A stretch of DNA of 64,000 bases, from positions 1-64,000 of the forward strand of contig NZ_RHOF01000015.1 in the NCBI RefSeq assembly GCF_003946445.1. The letters are read 5' to 3'. Both the position numbers and the translations under genes were made by a program. This document shows positions 25,338 through 34,331 of the stretch, one piece after another; position 1 is the stretch's first letter, and each line of letters opens with the position of its first letter. The notes below the pieces were generated by a model. The model was not told the origin of the DNA, made no database searches, and was given only the letters and a program-made list of their open reading frames with translations. This DNA is from Loigolactobacillus jiayinensis (GTDB lineage: Bacteria; Bacillota; Bacilli; Lactobacillales; Lactobacillaceae).

Positions 25338-25712
25338 ATGGACCAAACTAAAACAGTTGTTTTTACAACACAAGTGAATGAAATTGGAACGGAAGCTAAG
25401 GACTTTGCGTCGATCAATATGATGATTTTCTTTGGCGATGAGGCGCCAGCTGCTTTACGCTCATCATGTTATTTGATCAACGTTGCTTCAGTGCAACAAA
25501 CAATTAAACCAGGTATGACATTAGTGATCGATCAGCAAGCGTATCGGATTACAGCTGTCGGTGGTGAGGTACAAACCAATTTGAGTAATTTGGGTCATAT
25601 TTCTGTTGTTTTCAATGGCGCTACAACGCCAGAATTAGCTGGGACTATGTACGTTGAAGCAAAAGATTATCCCAAAGTTGGCGTTGGCAGTCAGGTGAAA
25701 ATTTTAGGTTAA
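25338..25712 (+). CDS. srlB: Sorbitol PTS EIIA component
   Basis: Soluble phosphocarrier for the sorbitol PTS, 124 residues. Phospho-His about residue 87 in LSNLGHISVVFNG. The frame extends to 25299 inside srlE, but AAGGAGGAG before the ATG at 25338 gives the usual MDQTKTVVFTT start. Last gene of the gut operon, before a bidirectional terminator. Confidence 0.95.
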   Translation: MDQTKTVVFTTQVNEIGTEAKDFASINMMIFFGDEAPAALRSSCYLINVASVQQTIKPGMTLVIDQQAYRITAVGGEVQTNLSNLGHISVVFNGATTPELAGTMYVEAKDYPKVGVGSQVKILG

Positions 25713-25714
25713 CA

Positions 25715-25745
25715 AAAATGAGCTCAATAAGTGAGCTCATTTTTT
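25715..25745. terminator. Bidirectional terminator between gut operon and araC-type gene
   Basis: AAAATGAGCTCA (25715-25726), loop ATAAG, then TGAGCTCA with T-run. It serves the converging genes on both strands and overlaps the stop of the minus-strand gene. Confidence 0.85.
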
Positions 25746-26883
25746 AGTGGCGAAATTTAGAAGGGGTCATACCAGTATATTGGTGAAAAACACGTGTAAA
25801 GTGGCTGGCATCCGCAAAGTTTAAGCTAGTTGCAATCTCCTGAATGGAACGTTTTGAGAATTGTAGTAGATAACGGCCCTCAATGACTTTACGTTGTAAA
25901 ATAAATTGTTTTAGCGATGAGCCAGTGGCGTGCTTAATGATCCGTGATAAATTGGTCGACGTATAATTTAGCGCTGTTGCAACTTGTGCCACTGTTAACG
26001 GCTGATAGATATGTTGCTGCAAGTATTGTTCTACTTGGTAAACCGCGGTAGGCAGATTTTCTTGACGGTAATGTTGTACTAGTTGAGTGTAGTAGGTAAC
26101 GATTTGGCGCGTGAAATCTTTGTAATTATCTAGGTCGACTGCTTGTTCTGCCTTACGGATGAGTTTGTCGCCTTTAAAATAGGATTCGCCAGCCGGAACA
26201 CCACCTGCATTGGCTGCACGAGAGACAATGACAACAGTAACGATAATGAAGCCTCTGATGCGATGAAGTGGGTCGTTACTTAGCATACCAATGTATTCTG
26301 GAATATTCAGCAATTGATTGATCAAACTTAAGGCTCGTTCCAAGTCACCAGCGGTAATTGCTGCCAATAAGATTTTTTCGCGTTCATAAATATCAGTCAT
26401 ATCGCGATAATGGGTTATTTCATTAGTTTTAAGTTCTTCCAACAACAGATCGCGTAGTGAATAGTTAATAACTAAAGCATCTAGTTTTGGTGATAAGCGT
26501 ACTTTAGTAGTGATCGAATGGTGATATAACGCTAAGTACAGGGCCGTGGCTAACTTGATCGCATAATCTTTGTCAACGTTAACGTGACTGATATTCGGGG
26601 CATCTAGTGAAATAAAACAAAGCCAAAAGCCATTCCAATGTGTTTCAGAGAGCTTTGGTAGGCAAAGAATCAGTAATTGCCATTGATTGACGGCAAATAA
26701 TTGTGGTTGTGTATTTTTAAATAAAGCTAGTTGCTGTTTTACCTGCGTTAAATCTAGTGTGATTGCCATATCGCGTTGGACTTGCGTTACTAATTGACCG
26801 TTAGCAGTGAATTCACAAAAGGAAAAATTTAACAATTGGCTGAATTGCTGCATTAAACTGAGTTGCGGATTGAATTGTGCCAC
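25744..26883 (-). CDS. AraC-family transcriptional regulator
   Basis: 379 residues. The C-terminal about 100 carry two helix-turn-helix motifs of AraC/XylS type (VAQVATALNYTSTNLSRIIKHATG; IQEIATSLNFADASHFTRVFHQYTGMTPSKFR). The N-terminal about 270 residues show no familiar sugar-binding cupin motif and contain a helical middle section. GTG start with GGAGG 9 nt upstream. Divergent from the N-acetylglucosamine-type PTS gene, which it may regulate. Ligand unknown. Confidence 0.88.
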   Translation of the reverse strand: MAQFNPQLSLMQQFSQLLNFSFCEFTANGQLVTQVQRDMAITLDLTQVKQQLALFKNTQPQLFAVNQWQLLILCLPKLSETHWNGFWLCFISLDAPNISHVNVDKDYAIKLATALYLALYHHSITTKVRLSPKLDALVINYSLRDLLLEELKTNEITHYRDMTDIYEREKILLAAITAGDLERALSLINQLLNIPEYIGMLSNDPLHRIRGFIIVTVVIVSRAANAGGVPAGESYFKGDKLIRKAEQAVDLDNYKDFTRQIVTYYTQLVQHYRQENLPTAVYQVEQYLQQHIYQPLTVAQVATALNYTSTNLSRIIKHATGSSLKQFILQRKVIEGRYLLQFSKRSIQEIATSLNFADASHFTRVFHQYTGMTPSKFRH

Positions 26884-27022
26884 AAGTATGGCCTCCTAAA
26901 TTAACTGATTATATTTATTATAACGGTTCCACTACGCTTGTGATTATTAAAATGTGTCGGAATTTCTTTGTATAAAAGCAAGTTAGGTTGACTGAATACT
27001 TTATTTATCAACTTTTTCATGA

Positions 27023-27067
27023 AAGGAAACGTTTTCTGAAACAATAGTCTTTTATTTTTGGTATACT
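27023..27067 (+). promoter_or_regulatory. cre-like site and extended -10 of the GlcNAc PTS gene
   Basis: AAGGAAACGTTTTCT (27023-27037) matches WTGNAANCGNWNNCW with one mismatch. TG-G-TATACT (27059-27067) follows as an extended -10. The cre lies in the -35 area, fitting CcpA repression. Confidence 0.55.
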
Positions 27068-27111
27068 TTAAATACAGGTAAAACAACAGCTACATATATG
27101 TTTATTATAGC

Positions 27112-27128
27112 ATTGGTATAGACTGAAT
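27112..27128. promoter_or_regulatory. NagR-like operator upstream of the GlcNAc PTS gene
   Basis: ATTGGTATAGACTGAAT. The first 12 bases equal the NagR Dre consensus; the right half is imperfect. It lies downstream of the probable -10, as at nagB (810-825), and supports GlcNAc as the substrate of the following transporter. Confidence 0.6.
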
Positions 27129-27173
27129 TTGTGCTGCATTAAACCTGATAATACCATTTTTGGGGGCTTTTGG

Positions 27174-29156
27174 ATGAAAACATATTTTCAACGAATGGGT
27201 CGCTCGTTAATGTTGCCAGTGGCCACCTTACCTGCAGCAGCTTTACTTGTCGGTATTGGCCATTGGTTACCGGCTAACTGGGCGGCAGCGCAATTCTTGC
27301 AGTCTGGCGGGAACGCCATTTTAACGAACTTAGCATTATTATTTGCGGTTGGTTTAGGACTTGGCATGTCAAAGGATAAAGATGGTTCGGCAGCATTAGC
27401 CGGAGTGGTGGCGTTTATCGTACCAACCTACGTTTTAGCACCAGCACAGGTAGCCACATTGTTGGGTACTAAGTTGGCCAGGGTCAATACTGCTTTTGCC
27501 GCAATTCCGGCCAATGTATTTATCGGGATCATCGCTGGGTTAGTCGCGGCAACAATGTATAATCGCTTCCATGAAGTGAAATTACCCATGGCGATTTCTT
27601 TCTTCAGTGGTAAACGATTAGTGCCAATCATGGCGGCGCTGACGATGCTAGTTATTTCGTTGCTTCTATTATTTATTTGGCCACCTGTTTATCAGGCACT
27701 GGTTGCTTTTGGTAAATTCATTGTTGGCTTAGGTGCAGTAGGGGCAGGGTTGTATGGTTTCTTTAATCGTTTATTGATTCCTACTGGCTTACACCAAGCA
27801 TTGAACTCAGTTTTCTGGTTTAATGTGGCTGGCATCAATGATATCGGTAATTTTTGGGCTAGCAAAGGAACTAAAGGTATTACTGGTATGTACATGGCTG
27901 GGTTCTTTCCGGTAATGATGTTTGGCCTACCCGCTGGCGCGTATGCTATTTACAAAAACGCGCGCCCAGAACGTAAAAAAGAAACCGCCTCGTTAATGTT
28001 AGCGGCTGGTTTTGCTTCATTTTTTACCGGGGTCACTGAACCACTTGAGTTCTCATTTATGTTTGTAGCTTGGCCGTTGTACGTGATTCATGCAGTTTTC
28101 ACTGGGTTATCGTTGGCGTTTGCGGCGTTCATGCACTGGACTGCTGGCTTCACCTTTAGTGGTGGCTTGGTCGATTATGTATTGAGTTTGCGCGTGCCCA
28201 TTGCGAATCAGCCCTTAATGTTATTGGTGCAAGGGGTGGTGATGGCGCTAATCTATTACTTCGGTTTTGATTTTGCCATTAAAAAGTTTAACTTGATGAC
28301 GCCCGGACGCGAACCGTTGGCGGTCGATACTGGGATGGATACTGCAGTTGCAGTGGATGACACTGATGACAAATATATGCGTCAAGCTAAGCAAATTTAT
28401 GCGGCCATCGGTGGTCAAGATAATATTAAGGTGATCGATAACTGTACAACACGATTACGGTTGCAATTAAATGACACTGATAAAATCAACCAGAGCGGGA
28501 TCAAGGCAGCCGGCGTTCCGGGATTAAATGTGTTAGATAAAACCAATTTACAGATCATTGTCGGCACGGAAGTTCAATTTGTTGCCGACGCTTTAACCAA
28601 ATTAGATAAAGCCGGCACGGCAATCAGTGATGTAGCAATGCCAGCTACAGCTGAGACACCAACGGCTGCTAGTGATGATGGCATCAATGCTGGTGTTACT
28701 GAGGGTCTATACAGTGTGGCTAATGGTCAGTACGTTGCCATTGAAGCTGTTGCTGATGCGACCTTTGCACAAAAGCTGTTAGGTGATGGTTTTGCCATTG
28801 AACCAACTAGTGGTGACATCGTCGCACCGGCCGATGCTAAAGTTATTTCTGTTTTTCCGACCAAACATGCCATCGGTTTCCAAACCGCTGCTGGATTAGA
28901 AATTCTGTTGCATATGGGTATTGATACCGTGCAGTTAAATGGGGCACCGTTTGATGTGACCGTTGCCGCAGATCAAATGGTGCAACATGGGGATGTCGTC
29001 GCCCATGTTGATTTAGCAGCCATTAAAGCGGCTGGTAAGGCAACAACTATGATGGTGATTATTACAAATATGGCGCACGTTGGTTATTTGAAGATTGCAC
29101 CAGCCACTGAATTAGTGGCAACCGATGATGCTATCGCACAAGTGACGACTAAATAG
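27174..29156 (+). CDS. nagE: N-acetylglucosamine-type PTS permease EIICBA
   Basis: Imports and phosphorylates GlcNAc (or glucose). 660 residues in one chain. IIC about 1-375 opens with FQRMGRSLMLPVATLPAAALL and has NRLLIPTGLHQALN and GFFPVMMFGLPAGA. IIB about 410-490 has phospho-Cys424 in DNCTTRLRL. A linker is followed by IIA about 535-650 with His580 in LLHMGIDTVQLNG. Overall pattern is closest to E. coli NagE. The ATG at 27174 is behind GGGGG; the frame opens earlier at 27129. A NagR-like operator and a cre-like site precede it. Confidence 0.9.
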   Translation: MKTYFQRMGRSLMLPVATLPAAALLVGIGHWLPANWAAAQFLQSGGNAILTNLALLFAVGLGLGMSKDKDGSAALAGVVAFIVPTYVLAPAQVATLLGTKLARVNTAFAAIPANVFIGIIAGLVAATMYNRFHEVKLPMAISFFSGKRLVPIMAALTMLVISLLLLFIWPPVYQALVAFGKFIVGLGAVGAGLYGFFNRLLIPTGLHQALNSVFWFNVAGINDIGNFWASKGTKGITGMYMAGFFPVMMFGLPAGAYAIYKNARPERKKETASLMLAAGFASFFTGVTEPLEFSFMFVAWPLYVIHAVFTGLSLAFAAFMHWTAGFTFSGGLVDYVLSLRVPIANQPLMLLVQGVVMALIYYFGFDFAIKKFNLMTPGREPLAVDTGMDTAVAVDDTDDKYMRQAKQIYAAIGGQDNIKVIDNCTTRLRLQLNDTDKINQSGIKAAGVPGLNVLDKTNLQIIVGTEVQFVADALTKLDKAGTAISDVAMPATAETPTAASDDGINAGVTEGLYSVANGQYVAIEAVADATFAQKLLGDGFAIEPTSGDIVAPADAKVISVFPTKHAIGFQTAAGLEILLHMGIDTVQLNGAPFDVTVAADQMVQHGDVVAHVDLAAIKAAGKATTMMVIITNMAHVGYLKIAPATELVATDDAIAQVTTK

Positions 29157-29166
29157 AAATGACTAG

Positions 29167-29194
29167 AGCACACGCAATTTGCGTGTGCTTTTTT
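29167..29194 (+). terminator. Terminator of nag PTS gene
   Basis: 11-bp perfect stem AGCACACGCAA/TTGCGTGTGCT followed by a T-run, 10 nt after the stop. Confidence 0.9.
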
Positions 29195-29267
29195 CGGCAA
29201 AATTCTTGACCATGAGCTAGTACCAGCCTATGCTCGTAAGCGAGAGATACTTTAGGAGGTCAACAAA

Positions 29268-30257
29268 ATGGCGCAAATTAAAACAATTGAAATTGGTGAT
29301 AATAAATTTATTGACGGATACAAGGAACGTGAAACAGCGCATGGCTATGATTTACTAGTTGAATTGGCTGCTGTTTCATTAAATCCAGTTGATCTGAAAA
29401 AGCAGGAAACCTATCAAGCTGGTGCTCCTAAAATTCTTGGCTTTGATGGTGTAGGGACAATTTTGGCTGTCGGTGAGCAGGTGACTAATTTTAAAATTGG
29501 TGAGCAGGTCTACTATGCGGGTACGACAACGCGGGATGGCAGCTTGCAAGAGCAGCAATTGATTGACGCAAGGCTGGTGGCTAAAAAGCCGGCGCAATTA
29601 ACGGTAGCGGAGGCGGCTGCTTTTCCGTTGGTCAGCTTAACTGCTTATGAATTGTTATTTGAAAAATTTCATTTTATTCCTGAAGCAGGTGCCAACCAAG
29701 GCCAAGCTATTTTGATTATTAATGGTGCTGGTGGCGTTGGTTCTGTCGCTAGTCAATTGGCAAAGTGGGCTGGGCTAACGGTTTATGCGACTGCGAGTCC
29801 CCGAAACTTTAATTGGCTAACGCAAAATGGCGTCGCTTTCCCAGTGGATTACCATACTGATCAAGCGCATAGTTTAGCGCAACTGCCGGCCAATCAATTC
29901 GATGCGATTGCAGTGTTTTATGATATTACGAGCTATTTACCGCGGTTAGTCGAATTGGCTAAGCCTTTTGGTCATATTGGAACGATTGTTGGCGTACCGC
30001 AGCCATTAGATATTACCGCGCTGAAAAATAAGGCGCTGTCCTTTGATTGGGAATTTATGTTTACTAAATCACTGGAGCAGTACCGTATGGCCAGCCAAGG
30101 TCAAATTCTCCAGCGAGTAGCTGATCTAATTGATCAAGGCGGCTTAAAATCGATCTGCACTAAAACTTACCATGGTTTAAATGCGGCTAATTTAAATGCT
30201 GCCAGTCATCTAATTGCAGCAGGGCATAATGTGGGGAAAATTACATTAACGGTCTAA
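29268..30257 (+). CDS. Zinc-independent quinone oxidoreductase / MDR-family alcohol dehydrogenase
   Basis: 329-residue medium-chain dehydrogenase/reductase. N-terminal GroES-like domain (SLNPVDLKK, ILGFDGVGTI), then a Rossmann domain with INGAGGVGSVASQLAKWAGL at about residue 150-170 and a Tyr/Thr pattern typical of NADPH-binding quinone reductases. No catalytic zinc ligands are visible. TTTAGGAGG ribosome site. Substrate unknown. Intergenic 30258-30502 has no clear feature beyond possible promoter elements for the next operon. Confidence 0.85.
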   Translation: MAQIKTIEIGDNKFIDGYKERETAHGYDLLVELAAVSLNPVDLKKQETYQAGAPKILGFDGVGTILAVGEQVTNFKIGEQVYYAGTTTRDGSLQEQQLIDARLVAKKPAQLTVAEAAAFPLVSLTAYELLFEKFHFIPEAGANQGQAILIINGAGGVGSVASQLAKWAGLTVYATASPRNFNWLTQNGVAFPVDYHTDQAHSLAQLPANQFDAIAVFYDITSYLPRLVELAKPFGHIGTIVGVPQPLDITALKNKALSFDWEFMFTKSLEQYRMASQGQILQRVADLIDQGGLKSICTKTYHGLNAANLNAASHLIAAGHNVGKITLTV

Positions 30258-30502
30258 ACTTAGTTGGCTTGGTTTGAAAGTAATATAATCGTTTTTTAGT
30301 AGCGTTTGACTGTAATGAGCTATTTACCCGTAACGACTGAGCTTAATTCCACCAAATAGCTGAGCGTAAAATCCAACTTAGGTCCTATGCTTTTTTTCGT
30401 CAAGCAAGCCATAATAGAGACATGGCAAAAGAAGTCATTAATTGCCCTTAACTTTGATTAAAAATAATGTTTTGCTTTAAATAGCCCAAGGAGGACAATA
30501 AC

Positions 30503-31975
30503 ATGAATGAACGTGAACGAATTCTTGATTTAGTCAAACAAGGCGTCATTTCAACTGAAGAGGCGTTAATGTTGTTAGAAAATCTTGCCCAGGATAAGAG
30601 CACAGCAGAACAACACACGACGACGCAAACTCACACTGAACGTAAAACGGCTGAACCTAAGCTAGACGCTGAACCAGAAAAAGTTGATAATACGGAACAA
30701 TTAAACGAGTTACAAGAACAGCTGCGAGATGTTGATGCGCAATTAAAGGACGCTCAGCATGAATTAAAGGCACAGCAGGAACATTTACAAGTTTTGGATA
30801 CAATGGAAGATCTTGAAACGTTGTCGGCAGATAAATTAGCTGATCGTGATCGAACTAAGGAAAGTATTGGCAAGGCGGAAAGCAAGATTGCCGTTTTAAA
30901 CGACGAAAAAGCCGGCTTGCAAAAACAAGTTACTTCATTGCACAAAGCACAATTTGATCACTATAAAGAGCGCTTAACGGATAAGTTGAATTTAGGCGAC
31001 GACTGGAAAGATAACGCCACGGACACGTTGAACCAAGTTGGTGAAAAAGTTGGTGAAGCTAGTGGTCAATTTGGCAAATTCATTAAGAATACTGCTCAAT
31101 CGATTATGGAAAACGTAGACTGGAAAGAAGTTAATATCCGCGTTCCCGGCATTGCAACGACTAAATTTGATCATGATTTTGTTTATGAAAACGCCAGTGC
31201 AACCATTTTAGACGTTAAGGTAGCTAACGGTGATGTCAACTTTAAGACTTGGGATAGTCCAGATATTAAAGTGAGCGCGCACGTGAAGTTATTTGGTAAA
31301 ATGGAGTCAGATAGTTCACTAGAAAACTTCTTGCAACGCAGTGAATTGGCCAACACAGCAGATACACTGACATTCAAGGTGCCAAACAAGCGGATCCAAG
31401 CTGACCTCACTTTCTACTTGCCAGCGCGGACTTATGACCATACAACAATCAAGTTATTGAACGGTAATGTGACTTTAGAGGGCTTTGAAGGCGACGACTT
31501 ATTCATCAAGAGTACTAATGGTCAGCTAACTTTCAATAGTGTCAACGCCTCAATGCTTGAAGTTGAAGGAATTAACGGTAATATTAAGGTGAACGGCGGT
31601 CGTTTGATCGATGCTTTAGTCAATACAGTTAATGGTGAAGTTCGTTTCACTAGTAATGTTGAGTCAGCAGAACTAACCACGGTTAACGGTGATGTGAAAG
31701 CAACACTTACTGAGTCTGCGTTGACTAAGTTAGTGGCAAGTTCAGTTAATGGTAACGTCAAGGTCGCATTACCAACAGAACTGGCACTTTCTGGTAAAAG
31801 TAAAACGCGCTTTGGGGCGATCAAGACTCGCTTAAGCAACGTTGAAGTATTAAACGAACGGCATAACACGGGTAACTCAATTTATGATTTCGAACGTGAT
31901 CTTGGCGCAACACCAGCTAAGTTGGAATTAAGCACAACCTCTGGTAATATTTTATTAAAAGATACACAAAACTAA
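30503..31975 (+). CDS. yvlB: YvlB-like envelope-stress protein (SHOCT-like plus DUF4097)
   Basis: 490 residues. N-terminal RERILDLVKQGVISTEEALMLLENL (1-30) is a SHOCT-like module. Residues about 64-152 are a strongly charged coiled coil (LNELQEQLRDVDAQLKDAQ and following heptads). Residues about 210-488 are the repetitive beta-strand DUF4097 domain with recurring TTVNGDV/SSVNGNV units. It opens a four-gene cluster like B. subtilis yvlABCD, linked there to cell-envelope stress. AAGGAGGA ribosome site. Exact role unknown. Confidence 0.88.
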   Translation: MNERERILDLVKQGVISTEEALMLLENLAQDKSTAEQHTTTQTHTERKTAEPKLDAEPEKVDNTEQLNELQEQLRDVDAQLKDAQHELKAQQEHLQVLDTMEDLETLSADKLADRDRTKESIGKAESKIAVLNDEKAGLQKQVTSLHKAQFDHYKERLTDKLNLGDDWKDNATDTLNQVGEKVGEASGQFGKFIKNTAQSIMENVDWKEVNIRVPGIATTKFDHDFVYENASATILDVKVANGDVNFKTWDSPDIKVSAHVKLFGKMESDSSLENFLQRSELANTADTLTFKVPNKRIQADLTFYLPARTYDHTTIKLLNGNVTLEGFEGDDLFIKSTNGQLTFNSVNASMLEVEGINGNIKVNGGRLIDALVNTVNGEVRFTSNVESAELTTVNGDVKATLTESALTKLVASSVNGNVKVALPTELALSGKSKTRFGAIKTRLSNVEVLNERHNTGNSIYDFERDLGATPAKLELSTTSGNILLKDTQN

Positions 31976-32044
31976 ACGCGCTGCCACATCGCCTGTTAGA
32001 TGGATCGGCACGCTAATAACTCATCTATATAAGGAGCGATTAAA

Positions 32045-32308
32045 ATGGCAGAAAAACGTTTGTACAAATCAGATCACCACGTCATCAGTGGGGTACTCGG
32101 CGGTATCTCTGAGTACTTCAACATTGATCCCACGTGGGTACGAATCATTTATGCGGTAGCAACGTTCTTCACTGTCGGCTTTCCTGGTGTTGTGTTGTAT
32201 GCGTTGTTAGCGCTGGTGATCCCGAGCCGGCCACAACACCCAGACTATCAAGCAAAAGATAGTACTGAGCAGCAAGGTACTAATGATAGTGATTGGAGTG
32301 ATTTCTAA
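32045..32308 (+). CDS. yvlC: PspC-domain protein (YvlC-like)
   Basis: 87 residues. PspC domain (about 1-62: YKSDHHVISGVLGGISEYFNIDPTWVRIIYAV) with one transmembrane helix, then a charged tail ending in DWSDF. PspC proteins act at the inner membrane in envelope stress. AAGGAGCG ribosome site. Its stop overlaps the ATG of the next gene. That neighbour ends with the same DWSDF residues. Confidence 0.92.
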   Translation: MAEKRLYKSDHHVISGVLGGISEYFNIDPTWVRIIYAVATFFTVGFPGVVLYALLALVIPSRPQHPDYQAKDSTEQQGTNDSDWSDF

Positions 32309-32583
32309 TGCCGTTTCTCTTTTTTCTAGTTTTAAGTCCAATTTTGTTAATTCTAGCAGTTGTATTACTATTTACGTTACGTATTTTGGCAGTGCCGCTG
32401 TTGATTGCGTTTATTATTTTGTTGGTTACCCGCGGACGCCATCGTGGCCGTAGCCAGTGGACACAGCCACGGCAGCAACAATGGCAACGTTACGGGCGCA
32501 GTCAGTACCGACAAGAACATCATCGTGAACGTAAGGCAGCCCGCGATGTGAAGGTCCAAGATGATGACTGGAGTGACTTTTAA
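32308..32583 (+). CDS. Small membrane protein with basic tail and DWSDF terminus
   Basis: 91 residues. One long or two short hydrophobic helices (about 1-45) are followed by an Arg/Gln-rich region (RGRHRGRSQWTQPRQQQWQR) and an acidic C-terminus ending DDDWSDF. Overlaps neighbours on both sides by one base, so it is tightly co-translated within the yvl cluster. No family recognised. The identical five-residue tail in the preceding PspC protein suggests a shared partner. Confidence 0.78.
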   Translation: MPFLFFLVLSPILLILAVVLLFTLRILAVPLLIAFIILLVTRGRHRGRSQWTQPRQQQWQRYGRSQYRQEHHRERKAARDVKVQDDDWSDF

Positions 32584-32930
32584 TGGGTTTTTGGAAACGA
32601 GTCCTCGTTAATGCCTTGATCTTCTTAGCACTAGCTGGTTTCTTTCCCCATTTGATCTATGTTTCCAGTATTTGGATGGCACTAGGCGCTAGTTTAGTCC
32701 TTGGGGTGTTAAATGCTTTGATCAAGCCGATCCTGATGTTGTTATCGTTACCGATCACGATCTTGACGCTAGGGCTATTCAGCGTAGTGATCAATGCGGT
32801 AATGCTACAATTAACGGCAGCCTTTGTGGGTAGCGGTTTTGCCTTCAGTGGTTTTGGCGCCTCTATTTTAACCGCGGTGATCATTTCCGTGGTTAATGCA
32901 GTGGTCAGTGACCGCTTTGCGCGTAAATAA
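32583..32930 (+). CDS. yvlD: YvlD-like membrane protein (phage holin family IV fold)
   Basis: 115 residues, four transmembrane helices, with LGVLNALIKPILMLLSLPITILTLGLFSVVINAVML, the signature of the YvlD/DUF360 family. Although annotated in databases as holin-like, its place in the yvl cluster speaks for an envelope function, not a prophage. One-base overlap with the preceding gene. Confidence 0.92.
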   Translation: MGFWKRVLVNALIFLALAGFFPHLIYVSSIWMALGASLVLGVLNALIKPILMLLSLPITILTLGLFSVVINAVMLQLTAAFVGSGFAFSGFGASILTAVIISVVNAVVSDRFARK

Positions 32931-32948
32931 AAAGAATAAACTTGATTC

Positions 32949-32981
32949 AAACGCTATAGATTGAGTTCTGTAGCGTTTTTT
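32949..32981 (+). terminator. yvl cluster terminator
   Basis: AAACGCTATAGA (32949-32960) and TCTGTAGCGTTT (32967-32978, one G-U) followed by T-run. Confidence 0.85.
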
Positions 32982-33305
32982 GTTGTCCTTGTAGCAGTTT
33001 TGGTAACTGTGCTAGACACTACTTAAAATGCTACTGGTATCATGCTATTTGATACTGTTTTTTGGTTATTAGAATAGTTAATTCTAAGTCGTGCAAGGAC
33101 GCCATAATCAGATACTTTTCCGTTACTTTGCAAATGACCTTTTATCAAGAATGAGTGCGCTAACGTAAGCTAAATGTTAAAATATAGAACAGAAGTGTAA
33201 ATCTGTGTTGCTAGTAGCCTTTTTACCGCCAACAGATAGTTAAAATCGAAATAAATGACGTACTTAAAAACAACGTCAGTATTAATAAGATAGGAGCTAA
33301 GCCAA
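32982..33305. other. Intergenic region before hprK, no gene
   Basis: About 320 nt without a supported ORF. TG-T-TAAAAT (33175-33183) is a weak extended -10. A short GTATC/GATAC hairpin followed by T-run (about 33037-33063) may be a minor terminator. Nothing else stands out. Confidence 0.4.
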
Positions 33306-34331
33306 ATGGTGCAAAGTGTCAAAGTAAGTGAGCTCGTTGCGCGTGCTAAATTAGAAGTTTATGCTGGGGCAGAATTCTTAAAGCAACGGCAAATTACAGT
33401 CAGTGATATTTCACGACCTGGATTGGAATTAACTGGTTATTTTAATTATTATCCCCATGACCGAATTCAATTATTCGGTCGGACGGAGATTTCCTTTACC
33501 AAGAAAATGATGTCTGAAGAACGGTTGATGATTTTCCGTAAAATGTGCGGTAAGGATACACCAGCATTTATCGTTTCACGATCGTTGCCAGTGCCAACAG
33601 AAATGCTGCAAGCGGCGAAGGAAGCTGGTATCCCGGTGTTAGGCTCTAACCTAGCCACGACACGCTTGTCTAGTTTAATGACTGATTATTTGGAAGGACG
33701 CTTAGCTGAACGACGCTCGTTACATGGTGTTTTAGTTGATATTTATGGTATCGGTGTGTTGATCACCGGCGATTCTGGCGTCGGTAAAAGCGAAACGGCG
33801 CTGGAATTGGTTAAGCGTGGTCACCGGTTGATTGCCGATGATCGGGTGGAAGTCTATGAGCAGGATGAACAGACACTGATCGGTGAAGCACCAGCAATTT
33901 TACGTCATTTACTAGAAATCCGTGGTATTGGCATTATTGATGTGATGAATTTGTTTGGTGCTGGTGCGGTTCGGAGTGATACGCCAATTCAGGTGGTGAT
34001 GCATTTGGAAACTTGGACGGCGGATAAAAACTTTGATCGCTTAGGCAATGGTGAAGAAACGATGCAGATTTTTGACGTTACGCTGCCAAAAATCACGATT
34101 CCCGTTAAAATTGGTCGGAATCTGGCTATCATTATTGAAGTGGCAGCAATGAACTATCGGGCTAAAACGATGGGTTACGATGCCACTAAGACCTTTGAAT
34201 CGAACCTAAACCAGCTGATTCAGCAAAACACCTTGGAAGATGAGGCCGCAGAAGCAGCTGATAAATCAAATGATGCTTTGCCAAATTCGCCGACGGAACA
34301 AGACCAAAATAAGGATGGTGGCCAAGCTTGA
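33306..34331 (+). CDS. hprK: HPr kinase/phosphorylase
   Basis: Bifunctional enzyme phosphorylating and dephosphorylating HPr on its regulatory serine, the switch of CcpA catabolite control. His140 in [11 protein letters not shown], Walker A GDSGVGKS (155-162), ADDRVEV and the C-terminal [16 protein letters not shown] signature. 341 residues, with an acidic, Gln/Asp-rich tail beyond the usual about 315. TAGGAGC ribosome site. First gene of hprK-lgt-gpsA. It links to the cre sites seen elsewhere in the window. Confidence 0.97.
   Translation: MVQSVKVSELVARAKLEVYAGAEFLKQRQITVSDISRPGLELTGYFNYYPHDRIQLFGRTEISFTKKMMSEERLMIFRKMCGKDTPAFIVSRSLPVPTEMLQAAKEAGIPVLGSNLATTRLSSLMTDYLEGRLAERRSLHGVLVDIYGIGVLITGDSGVGKSETALELVKRGHRLIADDRVEVYEQDEQTLIGEAPAILRHLLEIRGIGIIDVMNLFGAGAVRSDTPIQVVMHLETWTADKNFDRLGNGEETMQIFDVTLPKITIPVKIGRNLAIIIEVAAMNYRAKTMGYDATKTFESNLNQLIQQNTLEDEAAEAADKSNDALPNSPTEQDQNKDGGQA

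Noticed and set aside
31522-31869. 115-codon antisense ORF inside yvlB
   Set aside because: Low-complexity translation of the repetitive DUF4097 region; shadow frame.
32583-32930. Holin-like protein as sign of a prophage
   Set aside because: YvlD-family member in its conserved chromosomal cluster; no endolysin, integrase or other phage gene nearby.
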